Of a stretch of DNA of 36,047 bases, positions 14,601 through 21,713 are shown one piece after another. This DNA is from a virus: the IMG/VR virus record IMGVR_UViG_3300028840_003592, positions 1 through 36,047 of that record; one strand, 5' to 3'. The notes under the pieces are model-generated. The model ran no database searches. It saw only the letters and a program-made list of their open reading frames with translations, and was not told the origin of the DNA. The translations under genes and the position numbers were made by a program. How positions within the stretch are numbered: the first letter of the stretch is position 1; every line of letters starts with the position of its first letter.

Positions 14601-16213
14601 GATCCATTTGTATTAAAGCTGATCCCATGCCCATCAGTAGTTTCAAAAGTAAGGGCATCTCCTGACGTTCCACCACCATCGATCTGAACACCGGGAGAAG
14701 TTCCTCCTCCCTTTAGCCACATGGCTCTTGTGGTAGCTTCAATATCAATGCCAGTAGATCCGTCAATGTCAATGCCTGTTCCACTCTGCGCCCAGATATC
14801 AACGCCCATGCCTCCACTTCCTGATGCGTGTATATATACGGCTCTCTGTCCTGATCCTGTAGAGTACGCATAGATTCCACTTCCACCAGCAGATTTAGTC
14901 TGGATGCCATCTTTAGCAGATCCATTGGCATCAATGATAACGCCATGTCCATCAACGGTAGTGATATTAATGCCATCTCCTGATGTTGCACCGCCGTTAA
15001 GATCAACAGCGTGTCCTGTATCGCCTCCATTTATCCGCAAGCCGGGATTAGATCCTGAACCTCCAATCTCAACACCAATAGTAGCATTGCTTTGTGCATA
15101 TAACGCACGTCCACCATTAGAATCAAGAACAACAGCATCACCAGATCCGCCTCCCTGCGAAGATTGAATATGAACGCCTGCATCATAGCCAGTTTGTATA
15201 TAAACACCCTTGCCTCCAGAGCTACTGGCATTAAGATAAACAGCGTGTTGATTTGATCCAGAGGAATTAATTCTTACGCCATAACCTCCTGTGGAGTCCA
15301 TGCGTAAACAATCACCGGCTGTGCTGTCAACATCAATGGCAGGATTGGCGGTATCATTATTGATGATGAGTCTCCGAATTGCAATATCCACATCTGCTGT
15401 ATCGCCTGTTCCTGTAACAACTGCTTCAACATTATCTGCGGCGGTGCTTGAACCGGAAATCTTTACAGCGTCAGCAGAAACCTCATTAGTTACAGCAGTT
15501 GTTGTATCAACAAGAACAACGCCCTGTACCTTATTCGTTGCGGGATCGTAGCCTGCATCTGCGAAATCGGTGAGGTCGATAGCGGATTGTGCAACGCTTC
15601 TCATTTCCATGAGATTAGATTGTACAACGCCACCCACAGAAATATTGAGGGAGCTAAAGTTTGAAGGCAGATCCGCAGGAACAACAGCGTCATAGTCTGT
15701 CAGTGCGGTATCACATTCAGCATTGACACTGTTCTTCATATTAGTGGTCAGATCCAGAGTGCTTTCAAAAGTCTTGGTGTTGACATCGAGATTTCCGCTA
15801 AGATCCTGTGCGTCCGTAGAAATAAGGATCTTATGATCCGTGCCCTTTGCATTTTCGACCAGAAGTTCCAGATCATCGGCTGCGGTTGCATCGTCACTGA
15901 TCTTCTTCGCATTGGCAGGAGTAGCTCCTGTGAAGCACATGATCGAATTGTCCTGCGAGTTCGTTGCAGTACACTTAATCATAATTTGATCATGGTTCAT
16001 TTCGGCGGCGGTCAGGGAAATTTCATAAACCCCTGTCGAGCCTATTTCGGAGAAGGTGTCAGTAATAGCGAGGCTTGTCCACGCTCCTGCACCATCTTTA
16101 TAGTAAGCCGTATCTGTAACCGTTTCCCCTGTCTTGAATGATTCAGGGGATGCTTTATCGATCATAGGGATCGAAAAATAAGCGGCTACATTTTTGTCTC
16201 TTTGACACTCCAT
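11666..16213 (-). CDS. Giant beta-helical tail fibre with internal repeats
   Basis: A 1515-residue protein, the largest in the window. The N-terminal 120 residues form an immunoglobulin-like sandwich (SPESFKTGETVTDTAYYKDG) of the kind found at the base of phage fibres or receptor-binding complexes. Most of the rest consists of short glycine-rich turns and strands, such as SGDGINITTVDGHGVIIDANG, repeated with variation and typical of a right-handed beta-helix. Two long blocks of about 100 residues are near-duplicates (about 563-665 and 1047-1149), each holding LTQQQVRDA, SSEPYPANSIDAYLDAIQDKL and IDGQATNGNNATL. A shorter pair holds GYDPATNK. The C-terminal 150 residues form a separate domain ending DIASRQQIVAVP. 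There is an AGGAG ribosome site before the ATG. It is presumably a trimeric side fibre. Confidence 0.78.
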   Translation of the reverse strand: MECQRDKNVAAYFSIPMIDKASPESFKTGETVTDTAYYKDGAGAWTSLAITDTFSEIGSTGVYEISLTAAEMNHDQIMIKCTATNSQDNSIMCFTGATPANAKKISDDATAADDLELLVENAKGTDHKILISTDAQDLSGNLDVNTKTFESTLDLTTNMKNSVNAECDTALTDYDAVVPADLPSNFSSLNISVGGVVQSNLMEMRSVAQSAIDLTDFADAGYDPATNKVQGVVLVDTTTAVTNEVSADAVKISGSSTAADNVEAVVTGTGDTADVDIAIRRLIINNDTANPAIDVDSTAGDCLRMDSTGGYGVRINSSGSNQHAVYLNASSSGGKGVYIQTGYDAGVHIQSSQGGGSGDAVVLDSNGGRALYAQSNATIGVEIGGSGSNPGLRINGGDTGHAVDLNGGATSGDGINITTVDGHGVIIDANGSAKDGIQTKSAGGSGIYAYSTGSGQRAVYIHASGSGGMGVDIWAQSGTGIDIDGSTGIDIEATTRAMWLKGGGTSPGVQIDGGGTSGDALTFETTDGHGISFNTNGSGKVDINTTIDANTIQMEGVTLQAQVGDNFDSFFQNSGGATSKIVDNVGTGGAGLTQQQVRDALQLSPTSSSEPYPANSIDAYLDAIQDKLFSGVTDVNLVQIDGQATNGNNATLKLKQLHIVNSAGSGIYTSGSTFGIESTGNTAGASITAPGESNGIGLIIAGDGTGVGVDIDGGDTAIGVDIAGGTTSGDGIKITTVSGHGIYTDANGSAKRAVYLTSFAESAVRMDGVLRGCEIRSGTEGVYILAGEGAGGSGIYITANNGGNAIHGFSIGGNGSGFIFEGHGSGEGGVIQGQQTGGTGDGLQINGGQTSGKGVNVTTTDGDAVYFGSDGDGHYGLNIESHEDAVALTGGAISTGAGGALIMSSIGSNQDVVTILANTSGKGVVVTCSGAGNPAIDLTSGADGIKITAGTAGTDAGIHVAQGARGINLSGITGDSINAGGNVVITGNLSASGTTSLILTPGSYVNHPNVDLNADQSGVTVGTVTDVTNQVTADVTSMEGISLSGKVGDNFNVFFQNAGGDTTKIVDNVGGSGGLTQQQVRDAMQLSPTTSSEPYPANSIDAYLDAIQDKLYSGVTDVNLIQIDGQATNGNNATLNLKQLNIQNSAGAGVVIAGVGAEGVHIQSTDASVVKLVANSGGHGIEIDLTSGVAGGSGIFMDVDQGHGIDINTTNASKNGINIASTQHGISLAVTGDGIRSIATSGYGANLSGGSAGLFVDVTSGGGLGSFVIRDTGSTGIGIDASGTSTIVLSGGSYINHPAVTVSGTVSADIVSIGGSAQSMTDLKDFADSGYDPATNKIEGVKVVDTTTTNTDMRGTDSALLASSMPTNWSSLSIDGSGRVVIQGTFNTLDDLSGADGDTLKDISDQIDGISVPSASTVADAVWNKDVSGYGSDEDLVGAMIRKNFIALTYPFRTWEPSWKTAGQVWLQIFDKTATPPYSSGDVIYESRLFAKDGTTNPTVNATDIASRQQIVAVP
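12769..13073 (-). repeat. Intragenic repeat in fibre gene, copy B
   Basis: This segment encodes about residues 1047-1149 of the 1515-residue fibre. It is similar at protein and DNA level to copy A at 14219-14526. The shared core at protein level is EPYPANSIDAYLDAIQDKL and QIDGQATNGNNATL. DNA differs mostly at third codon positions, so the duplication is old or under protein-level selection. Confidence 0.7.
14219..14526 (-). repeat. Intragenic repeat in fibre gene, copy A
   Basis: This segment encodes about residues 563-665 of the fibre and is the partner of copy B at 12769-13073. It marks the boundary between two beta-helical shaft segments. The fibre therefore looks like a module duplicated as linker plus shaft. 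Confidence 0.7.
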
Positions 16214-16234
16214 ATATTTTCTCCTGTGTTTGGA

Positions 16235-17335
16235 TTATCTGCCGACTCCTCGTGCAACGCCATCCATGATGCCACGTCTATGTATGGTAGCAACTTCCAA
16301 TGCCCATTCAATAGCGAACCAAGCAACAGAAACATCTCCATTGCCTGTAAATCGTTCATATTGCATATTGGTAGTGCTCGTAAGCTTTTTTGTGTGTAAA
16401 CTTTCCTGTGCGGAATCTCCTGCTGTAGCATCCGAAGAAAAGTTCATAAAGCGATAATGGTTCATTATACTTGTATTGCTTTGATCAATAGTCGTAAGAG
16501 TTATATTTAAAGTAGTATTAGTATCGGTAATATTGCTAGTGCCATTTTGGACGGTTGTTCCATCCAGAAATTCAACGACAAACCATGTACAATAAAGAGT
16601 AATAATCGAAGGTGAAGTGATAATATTTTCCAGATACAAGGATGTTGAATCTGATAGATAATTTCTGGAAAGATTTTTTCCAAATTTTGTAGAAACACCA
16701 ACATCAGAAGTAGCATTGAATCCAAGTACCCAACAATTATTTATAGTTACAGAAGATATTGTCACATCTTTCGGGCTTTGGTTATTGTTCCAAGATGCCG
16801 ATCCGGTTTGAATAGAAACATCGGCAGAATTAAATTCAACAACCTGCCATGTCAAATAATAATCGTCAGTGCCGGGAGTAGCTTGAAAATCCAAGCGCAA
16901 ATTAGTGGTACTTGTAAAAGAAGGTTCAGGCATAAATTCTTTTTGTGTATCGGCAAGCAGATCCGTTTTAAAGAATAATATGGGTACAGCTTTTCCAGAT
17001 GTAATGGCACTTATCGTGATGTCCGTAGGATCTGCCGTACAAGCCTGTGCGCCTGATTGAACACTGATTTCTCCCGATTCAAATTCAGTAACCTCCCATT
17101 CAACATATTCATCATCTGTATATCCTGTTTCATCCCGTTCAAAACGAATAGTAGTAGTATCTTTAAGAAAGCACGTCCAAGAATCTTTATTGGGACGATT
17201 CTCACTTTCTGTTCTGATAGTATATGTAACTACAGCATTAGCAATCGTGACAGCCGAAATAGTGATTTCTTTATAGCTGTCAGAAGTGCCTAAATCACTC
17301 CAATTGCCTGTCTGTATAGATTTAATTATTGGCAT
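16235..17335 (-). CDS. Four-repeat beta protein in fibre region
   Basis: A 366-residue protein built of four tandem units of about 83-88 residues. Each unit opens with a strand like DITISAVTI or VTISSVTI and ends with a W-x-V-x-E-F strand: WEVTEF at 80, WQVVEF at 163, WFVVEF at 251 and WFAIEW at 339. Each unit probably forms a small beta-sandwich or lectin-like (H-type-like) domain; the fold is inferred. The last 16 residues form a basic glycine-rich tail (RRGIMDGVARGVGR) that resembles the end of the protein at 17841-18674. Its start overlaps the stop of the previous gene by one base (TAATG). A role in adhesion or fibre assembly is likely from context. Confidence 0.65.
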   Translation of the reverse strand: MPIIKSIQTGNWSDLGTSDSYKEITISAVTIANAVVTYTIRTESENRPNKDSWTCFLKDTTTIRFERDETGYTDDEYVEWEVTEFESGEISVQSGAQACTADPTDITISAITSGKAVPILFFKTDLLADTQKEFMPEPSFTSTTNLRLDFQATPGTDDYYLTWQVVEFNSADVSIQTGSASWNNNQSPKDVTISSVTINNCWVLGFNATSDVGVSTKFGKNLSRNYLSDSTSLYLENIITSPSIITLYCTWFVVEFLDGTTVQNGTSNITDTNTTLNITLTTIDQSNTSIMNHYRFMNFSSDATAGDSAQESLHTKKLTSTTNMQYERFTGNGDVSVAWFAIEWALEVATIHRRGIMDGVARGVGR

Positions 17336-17829
17336 TATTCTACCACATCAATTATTAAGGGCGTTTTTATTTTAAAATTTTTTGTTGAGTCAATAATCCT
17401 GCGCCTGCTCTTTTCAAAGGTCATTGTGTATTGAGCAACGCCTCCATTAAAATTAACACGAAACAGCCTTTGATTGAAAGGAAATTTTACTGTTTCATTA
17501 AAGGATTCATCAATAGAATCATCCTCTGGATTAAGCTTTCTTATAGTAAAAGTAATTTCTTCGGTTTTAATAAGCACCTCAGATTTATCAGCAATGATAT
17601 CAAGATAAATACGCTCGTCAGGAGAAAGGGTAAGTTCACCATCTTCTTCGGTGATGTGCCTGTTTTCAAGACGTGCCGTATGTGCCATTCCATGATAAGC
17701 AGACATTTGTTCATCAGTTAATTCAACCTGACGAACATTCTCTGGACAGGGAGGCAATTCATTTGCCCCTGTGTTCTGATAGCCTAGAACACGGTCATTG
17801 CTAATATCAACGTTTACCCATTGTTTCAT
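17335..17829 (-). CDS. Hypothetical protein in fibre region, 164 residues
   Basis: The protein starts MKQWVNVDISNDRVLGYQNT, a beta-hairpin-like opening seen in several phage fibre-associated proteins. It continues with an acidic helical part (about 35-70). The C-terminal half is strand-rich (ITFTIRKLN, RLFRVNFNGGVAQYTMTFEKSR). GGAG precedes the ATG at 17829. It has no membrane segment or catalytic motif. It lies between two adhesion-type proteins and may be a fibre accessory or assembly protein; this rests on position only. Confidence 0.6.
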   Translation of the reverse strand: MKQWVNVDISNDRVLGYQNTGANELPPCPENVRQVELTDEQMSAYHGMAHTARLENRHITEEDGELTLSPDERIYLDIIADKSEVLIKTEEITFTIRKLNPEDDSIDESFNETVKFPFNQRLFRVNFNGGVAQYTMTFEKSRRRIIDSTKNFKIKTPLIIDVVE

Positions 17830-17840
17830 TTCGTTCTCCT

Positions 17841-18674
17841 TTATCCCACGCCAACCTGAACGCCTCTGCCAACGCCTGTCATAACGCCATGCCCTCTAGG
17901 TGTAACGCCTGCTTCGGCAAGAGTAATCATTAAAGGTTGCATTTTAAATATTTGCCAAGGATTTTGATGTACACGCCTGATCTCCGCACGAGAAAGTACA
18001 CGACCCCATCGTAAGCATAAAATGGTATGTGTTCCTTCATCATTTCCAGAAGAATTATCGCTCGCTCCGACAAAAGGCTCATCGTAAGTAGCACCGGAAG
18101 TATAATAAGTCTTTCCCTGCAAGCCTGTATCGTTGCCAACATAATTTCCTTCTTCATCATAAGCTTCCAGAGTTAAATCAGAAAGAATAACGCCTGTCCT
18201 TTTATATGAACGTCCAGTTGCTATACTTCCAGAAACAATATCAACATTTGAGGTTTGTCCGTTGCCATCTGAATCTCGTGCATAGACAGAAACTTGTCCA
18301 TAAGATTTCATAGATCCTAAACGTAAACCTTCATCATTTGGCCATGCAGAAGAACAATCTCCATAAGAAAATGATCCAGAGTTCCAAGCAGGCTGAATAG
18401 TAAAATATTCCCAACAAAAAATAGTTGAGCTTTCTACACCATATTCAACAGGCTCTCCTCCCTTATGATGAATCCTCCCTTGAAGCTGTGCTGATGATGC
18501 TCCAGAAATTGCCAAGCCTTCTTTTACAACAGTCAAAGTAGGAGGCTTTTGAACCCAACGAGCATTGGCGTGTCCTGCAACAAGCAGATCCTTGGCAAGC
18601 GGATTATTCCAATCCACCTGCTGTACAAAGCGGTTCGCTAAAGGAGTAAGAATGCGCGGTCTAACCATTATCAT
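17841..18674 (-). CDS. Concanavalin/LamG-like virion protein
   Basis: A 277-residue protein that resembles the jelly-roll proteins common in phage tail regions. Toward the C-terminus a LamG-type signature reads THTILCLRWGRVLSRAEIRRVHQNPWQIF. In this family a conserved RxLSxxEI helix is followed by NPWQxF. Earlier parts hold strands such as STIFCWEYFTIQPAW and RTGVILSDLTLEAYDEEGN. The end is a glycine-rich tail (RGHGVMTGVGRGVQVGVG) resembling the tail of the four-repeat protein at 16235-17335. The start has two ATGs (18674 and 18668) and no clear Shine-Dalgarno sequence. Sugar binding on the host surface is the likely role. Confidence 0.68.
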   Translation of the reverse strand: MIMVRPRILTPLANRFVQQVDWNNPLAKDLLVAGHANARWVQKPPTLTVVKEGLAISGASSAQLQGRIHHKGGEPVEYGVESSTIFCWEYFTIQPAWNSGSFSYGDCSSAWPNDEGLRLGSMKSYGQVSVYARDSDGNGQTSNVDIVSGSIATGRSYKRTGVILSDLTLEAYDEEGNYVGNDTGLQGKTYYTSGATYDEPFVGASDNSSGNDEGTHTILCLRWGRVLSRAEIRRVHQNPWQIFKMQPLMITLAEAGVTPRGHGVMTGVGRGVQVGVG

Positions 18675-18676
18675 AA

Positions 18677-19066
18677 TTAACTCAGTGTTGAAAGCTCCGA
18701 CATATAGGCTTCAACAGTAACAGCCTGTCCAGTATTGCCGGTAAATTCCACTTCAAGATGCATCACAGAAGGATCTACAATCATGGCAAATTCTGTAACC
18801 TCGCTGTTTGCCGTTCCGCCTCCGAAAGAAGCGATTGTTTTCCAATCCGATCCTGCACTGGCAGCAGAAGGAGTAGCCCCATCATTATGAGCTATGAGAA
18901 CACGCCCTTCACATTGTACAGTAGGACCCGTTCCTCCATTCGTGATCTTCATCGTAAGGATGCCTCCACCCTGTACAGTACGAAGATCAATGGTGGCTCG
19001 TGTGGTAGATCCTGCACCGTTTGACGTGGAGGATCTTATGGTTCTTGCGGTTTTTGTGAAAGCCAT
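18677..19066 (-). CDS. Small beta-rich virion protein, 129 residues
   Basis: A polar serine/threonine/glycine-rich protein with alternating strands (GILTMKITNGG, GRVLIAHND, EVTEFAMIVDPSVMHLEVEF, QAVTVEAYMSEL). The pattern suggests a single beta-sandwich. GGAGC lies before its ATG, and the stop of the previous gene overlaps the start by one base. It probably belongs to the tail or fibre group, since it is flanked by such genes. No family recognised. Confidence 0.6.
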   Translation of the reverse strand: MAFTKTARTIRSSTSNGAGSTTRATIDLRTVQGGGILTMKITNGGTGPTVQCEGRVLIAHNDGATPSAASAGSDWKTIASFGGGTANSEVTEFAMIVDPSVMHLEVEFTGNTGQAVTVEAYMSELSTLS

Positions 19067-19536
19067 TATATTGCTCCTGTTCCGTCAGCATTTCTCAAAG
19101 CCATTGCCACGTCTTTTTGAGTGACAGTGATATTTTCCCCGAAAATATTTTCAGCACGAGAGCCTACTCTTTTAGTGAAAGAGTCAATATATTCCTGCGT
19201 TAGTAATCCGTCAGAAACAAGGGCAGAAAATATTCCCTGCATCTGCGGAGTGCCTACACCAATTTCCCTTAAGCCAACAAGAGTAGTGAGCATTCTGTCC
19301 CACTTTTTCTGAATTGCTTCATCCTTATTGGGAAGCTCAAGAAAAATGGGTGCAATGTGGAGAACGAAAGTGTCATGATCCAGATTCAAAATATCTATTT
19401 CTTCTGCACCATTTCCGGTAGTTGCGTTTAATAGCTCAACAAGCTGTGCATCCTGATTGTCCTCAACAAGAGGCGCATAGCCTATATTTTTAGGATCGGT
19501 GGAAAGCTCCGTTCTCAAGGTTTCAATATCGACCAT
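19066..19536 (-). CDS. Conserved phage tail-region protein, 156 residues
   Basis: The opening LRTELSTDPKNIGYAPLVEDN matches a pattern I recall from many phage proteins near fibre genes, which begin with LxxEL-T-DP-xxxGYA followed by an acidic Asx-rich helix. The rest is mainly helical, with VSDGLLTQEYIDSFTKR and a C-terminal VTQKDVAMALRN. AAGGAG lies before the ATG. The function of that family is unknown to me. Its position among virion genes suggests a structural or assembly role. Confidence 0.65.
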   Translation of the reverse strand: MVDIETLRTELSTDPKNIGYAPLVEDNQDAQLVELLNATTGNGAEEIDILNLDHDTFVLHIAPIFLELPNKDEAIQKKWDRMLTTLVGLREIGVGTPQMQGIFSALVSDGLLTQEYIDSFTKRVGSRAENIFGENITVTQKDVAMALRNADGTGAI

Positions 19537-19561
19537 AAGTTCTCCTTATGATTAATTTATA

Positions 19562-19891
19562 TTATTCTCGCCTGTTTTGCTTCTTTTCAAAAAAATTTTC
19601 TGCATCCTTCCTGATATCAGGATTGATACTCTGCCAATTCATTAGGTGTCCAAAAATAAAATGGCAGTATTTTCCGCAGAGTGTAATAAGGTTTCCCCAT
19701 TCAAGTTCAAGATGTGGGCTTGTTGAAAAATCCTCAATATGATGTACTTCTAATCCTTTTTCTCGTCCACAGCAAGCACAGACATTGTTCGCTTTAATAA
19801 AAGCCTTTCTAACCTTACGCCAGTCAGAAGATCTTTTCTTTCGGACAACATCAATGATTCCTTTTTTAATCTGTTCACGAAAAAAAGCCAT
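19562..19891 (-). CDS. HNH endonuclease
   Basis: A 109-residue DNA nuclease of the small phage HNH type. The motif elements are CACC (zinc cysteines at 38 and 41), VHHIEDF (His50-His51), NLITLC (Asn67, Cys72) and YCHFIFGHLMNW (Cys76, His77). So the HH-N-H core and the CxxC/CxxxC zinc site are intact. The N-terminus is basic (VRKKRSSDWRKVRKAF), suited to DNA binding. Its start overlaps the stop of the upstream gene by one base (TAATG). It sits inside the tail operon and not near a terminase, where such genes are often found, so it may be a free-standing homing-type nuclease. Confidence 0.85.
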   Translation of the reverse strand: MAFFREQIKKGIIDVVRKKRSSDWRKVRKAFIKANNVCACCGREKGLEVHHIEDFSTSPHLELEWGNLITLCGKYCHFIFGHLMNWQSINPDIRKDAENFFEKKQNRRE

Positions 19892-20181
19892 TATGTCCTT
19901 CCGTTAGCAATTTTATTTACACGTCCACCGAGTCCGTTGATATCAGCTTCAAGACGCTCATGATCTTCTTTATTTCTGTCACCTCTTTCGGTATTTAGCT
20001 TATCTCTGCTTTTGCGAATCTCCTCACAGCCTGCAATTGTCTGCATGAGATCCAACTTATTAAAAATAACTCCAAGTTTCTCGTTAATGCCAGAAGAAAA
20101 TAATTTGACAAGCGGGATCACGAGAATCACGAAAATAAGAGTAATTACAGAAACTACATCTCTCACAGAAATATGCTCCAT
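19891..20181 (-). CDS. Small membrane protein with coiled-coil tail
   Basis: A 96-residue protein with one hydrophobic segment (about 10-30, VVSVITLIFVILVIPLVKLF). A charged helical part follows, rich in Glu, Lys and Arg (KSRDKLNTERGDRNKEDHERLEADI). This architecture is shared by XhlA-type holin partners and by inner-membrane spanins. A lysis role would fit the lipoprotein and amidase, but they lie 16 kb away. The gene follows the gpJ-like gene by eight bases, with an AGGAGAA ribosome site. Assignment as lysis protein is tentative. Confidence 0.6.
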   Translation of the reverse strand: MEHISVRDVVSVITLIFVILVIPLVKLFSSGINEKLGVIFNKLDLMQTIAGCEEIRKSRDKLNTERGDRNKEDHERLEADINGLGGRVNKIANGRT

Positions 20182-20189
20182 ACGTTCTC

Positions 20190-21713
20190 CTAAAGGGTTT
20201 GATTTTGATTCAAGGGGTCGAATATCGAGGTGTATTCATCACCCTCTTGGCTTATCACAGTTATAGTAATCACGCCATTTTTTATTATTTCAAAGTCATC
20301 GACAGAAATATCAGCAATAGGCACAGAAACAGAATCAACCAAAAGCTCAGTGATGTTTCCATATTCTACTCCACTTGTGTTACGCATGACAGTATAGATA
20401 GAGTCTATATGAAGGTCTGCTCCAAAATCATTAATAAAGAGAGAAATTTTTCCGTCCTCTCCTTGAAGATCTGGCGGATCAGATACAGGGCTTAAAAGAG
20501 CAGTTAAATTATCTTTAACTTCATTTAATACGTCTGTTGCTTTCCCCGAATATCCTTTCTTAACCTTAACGGATACAGTCATGCCTACAACCTTATAAGT
20601 TGCCTGCATAATATTGATAACGTATCCCTGTTGACTCTTTGAAGCAAAGTATGTTTCCAAAGCAGTTTTAAGAGATTGTGTAAGCTCTCCTGCTGTGCTT
20701 GGCACGACAAAAATGTATATAGCCTGTGCAATGGCAAAGGATCTGGCAATGGCAACCCCATCAAAACGCTCCGCAAGGGTTTTAAAATCTTCCGTAGCGA
20801 TTGCCCGATCATTAGCTTTAATAGAAGCAGGGATCGTATTCCTTGCAGAATTGATACTTTCCTGTTCCAATCCACCGTAGCTACGATCTGGATTAGTCAC
20901 AGTGTCCACAGCTAATCCTTCCGTGACGAGGATATTAATAGCGTCAGCATCAACATTGCCTCTTTCTCCTCCTCCCACTCGATAGGTAGCAGAGATTGCG
21001 GATCCTGCTTGCGGTATCAATCCTGTTTTATTATCTCCAAACACGATGAAGAATTTGTTTTCAGAAACTTCAATAGAATATTTGCGTTCAAGAGATCCTG
21101 CGTTGATTAAAGAATCTATGTATTCCCATCGACGTTGAATACCTCCTTCGGTAATGTCCACGTCAATAGCATATTCATCGTTAGCAAATACAAGGGCATC
21201 GGTGGGTACTTCAAATCGCTGGAAAGCCGATCCTTCTGAAACCCCTATTGAAACATCAGGAACAGTCTCGCCCTCTGTAGAAAGCACATTTCCTGTTTCG
21301 GAAGATCCAATGTACAGATCTTCGCTCGTTTCAAAGATAACCTCCTCGTCAGTTTTAACCTGAGTTCCTGCCGGAATAAGATAGGGCGTAGTTGTTCCTG
21401 CTGTAAGATCAAATTTTAAAAGTGCGGTTGCAGAAGTTTTAGGTCGAATAGATGTACCCGCCAGTAACGCAAAGTTCGCCATCTGCTTTAAGAGAGTAGC
21501 AGATTGATGATCAAGATTTTGGACAATAAAATCGTCATAACGTTTGAGTACATCGGTCATGTGGGCACACAGTTCCACAATAGCCATACCTGGCTCTGAT
21601 GGAGCAAGATTTGTCCATTTGGCAGACAGTTCGGGTATTCTCCTGATTGCTTGCGTCAACAATCCAGCGAGATTTACTTTTGTATAATCCCAATTAATGT
21701 TAGAAAGTGCCAT
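20190..21713 (-). CDS. Baseplate wedge protein, gpJ/gp6-like (Baseplate_J)
   Basis: A 507-residue baseplate protein. The N-terminus includes TNLAPSEPGMAIVELCAHM and LKRYDDFIVQ, the usual helix set of the P2 gpJ/T4 gp6 group. Then comes a conserved strand region, KTSATALLKFDL with YLIPAGTQVKTDEEVIFET, typical of Baseplate_J. The C-terminal half has RAIATEDFKTLAERFDGVAIA, another family mark, and a domain ending near TVISQEG. These proteins dimerise to form the iris ring of the baseplate around the hub. The gene overlaps the end of the gp25-like gene (21700-23418) by 14 bases. Confidence 0.9.
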   Translation of the reverse strand: MALSNINWDYTKVNLAGLLTQAIRRIPELSAKWTNLAPSEPGMAIVELCAHMTDVLKRYDDFIVQNLDHQSATLLKQMANFALLAGTSIRPKTSATALLKFDLTAGTTTPYLIPAGTQVKTDEEVIFETSEDLYIGSSETGNVLSTEGETVPDVSIGVSEGSAFQRFEVPTDALVFANDEYAIDVDITEGGIQRRWEYIDSLINAGSLERKYSIEVSENKFFIVFGDNKTGLIPQAGSAISATYRVGGGERGNVDADAINILVTEGLAVDTVTNPDRSYGGLEQESINSARNTIPASIKANDRAIATEDFKTLAERFDGVAIARSFAIAQAIYIFVVPSTAGELTQSLKTALETYFASKSQQGYVINIMQATYKVVGMTVSVKVKKGYSGKATDVLNEVKDNLTALLSPVSDPPDLQGEDGKISLFINDFGADLHIDSIYTVMRNTSGVEYGNITELLVDSVSVPIADISVDDFEIIKNGVITITVISQEGDEYTSIFDPLNQNQTL

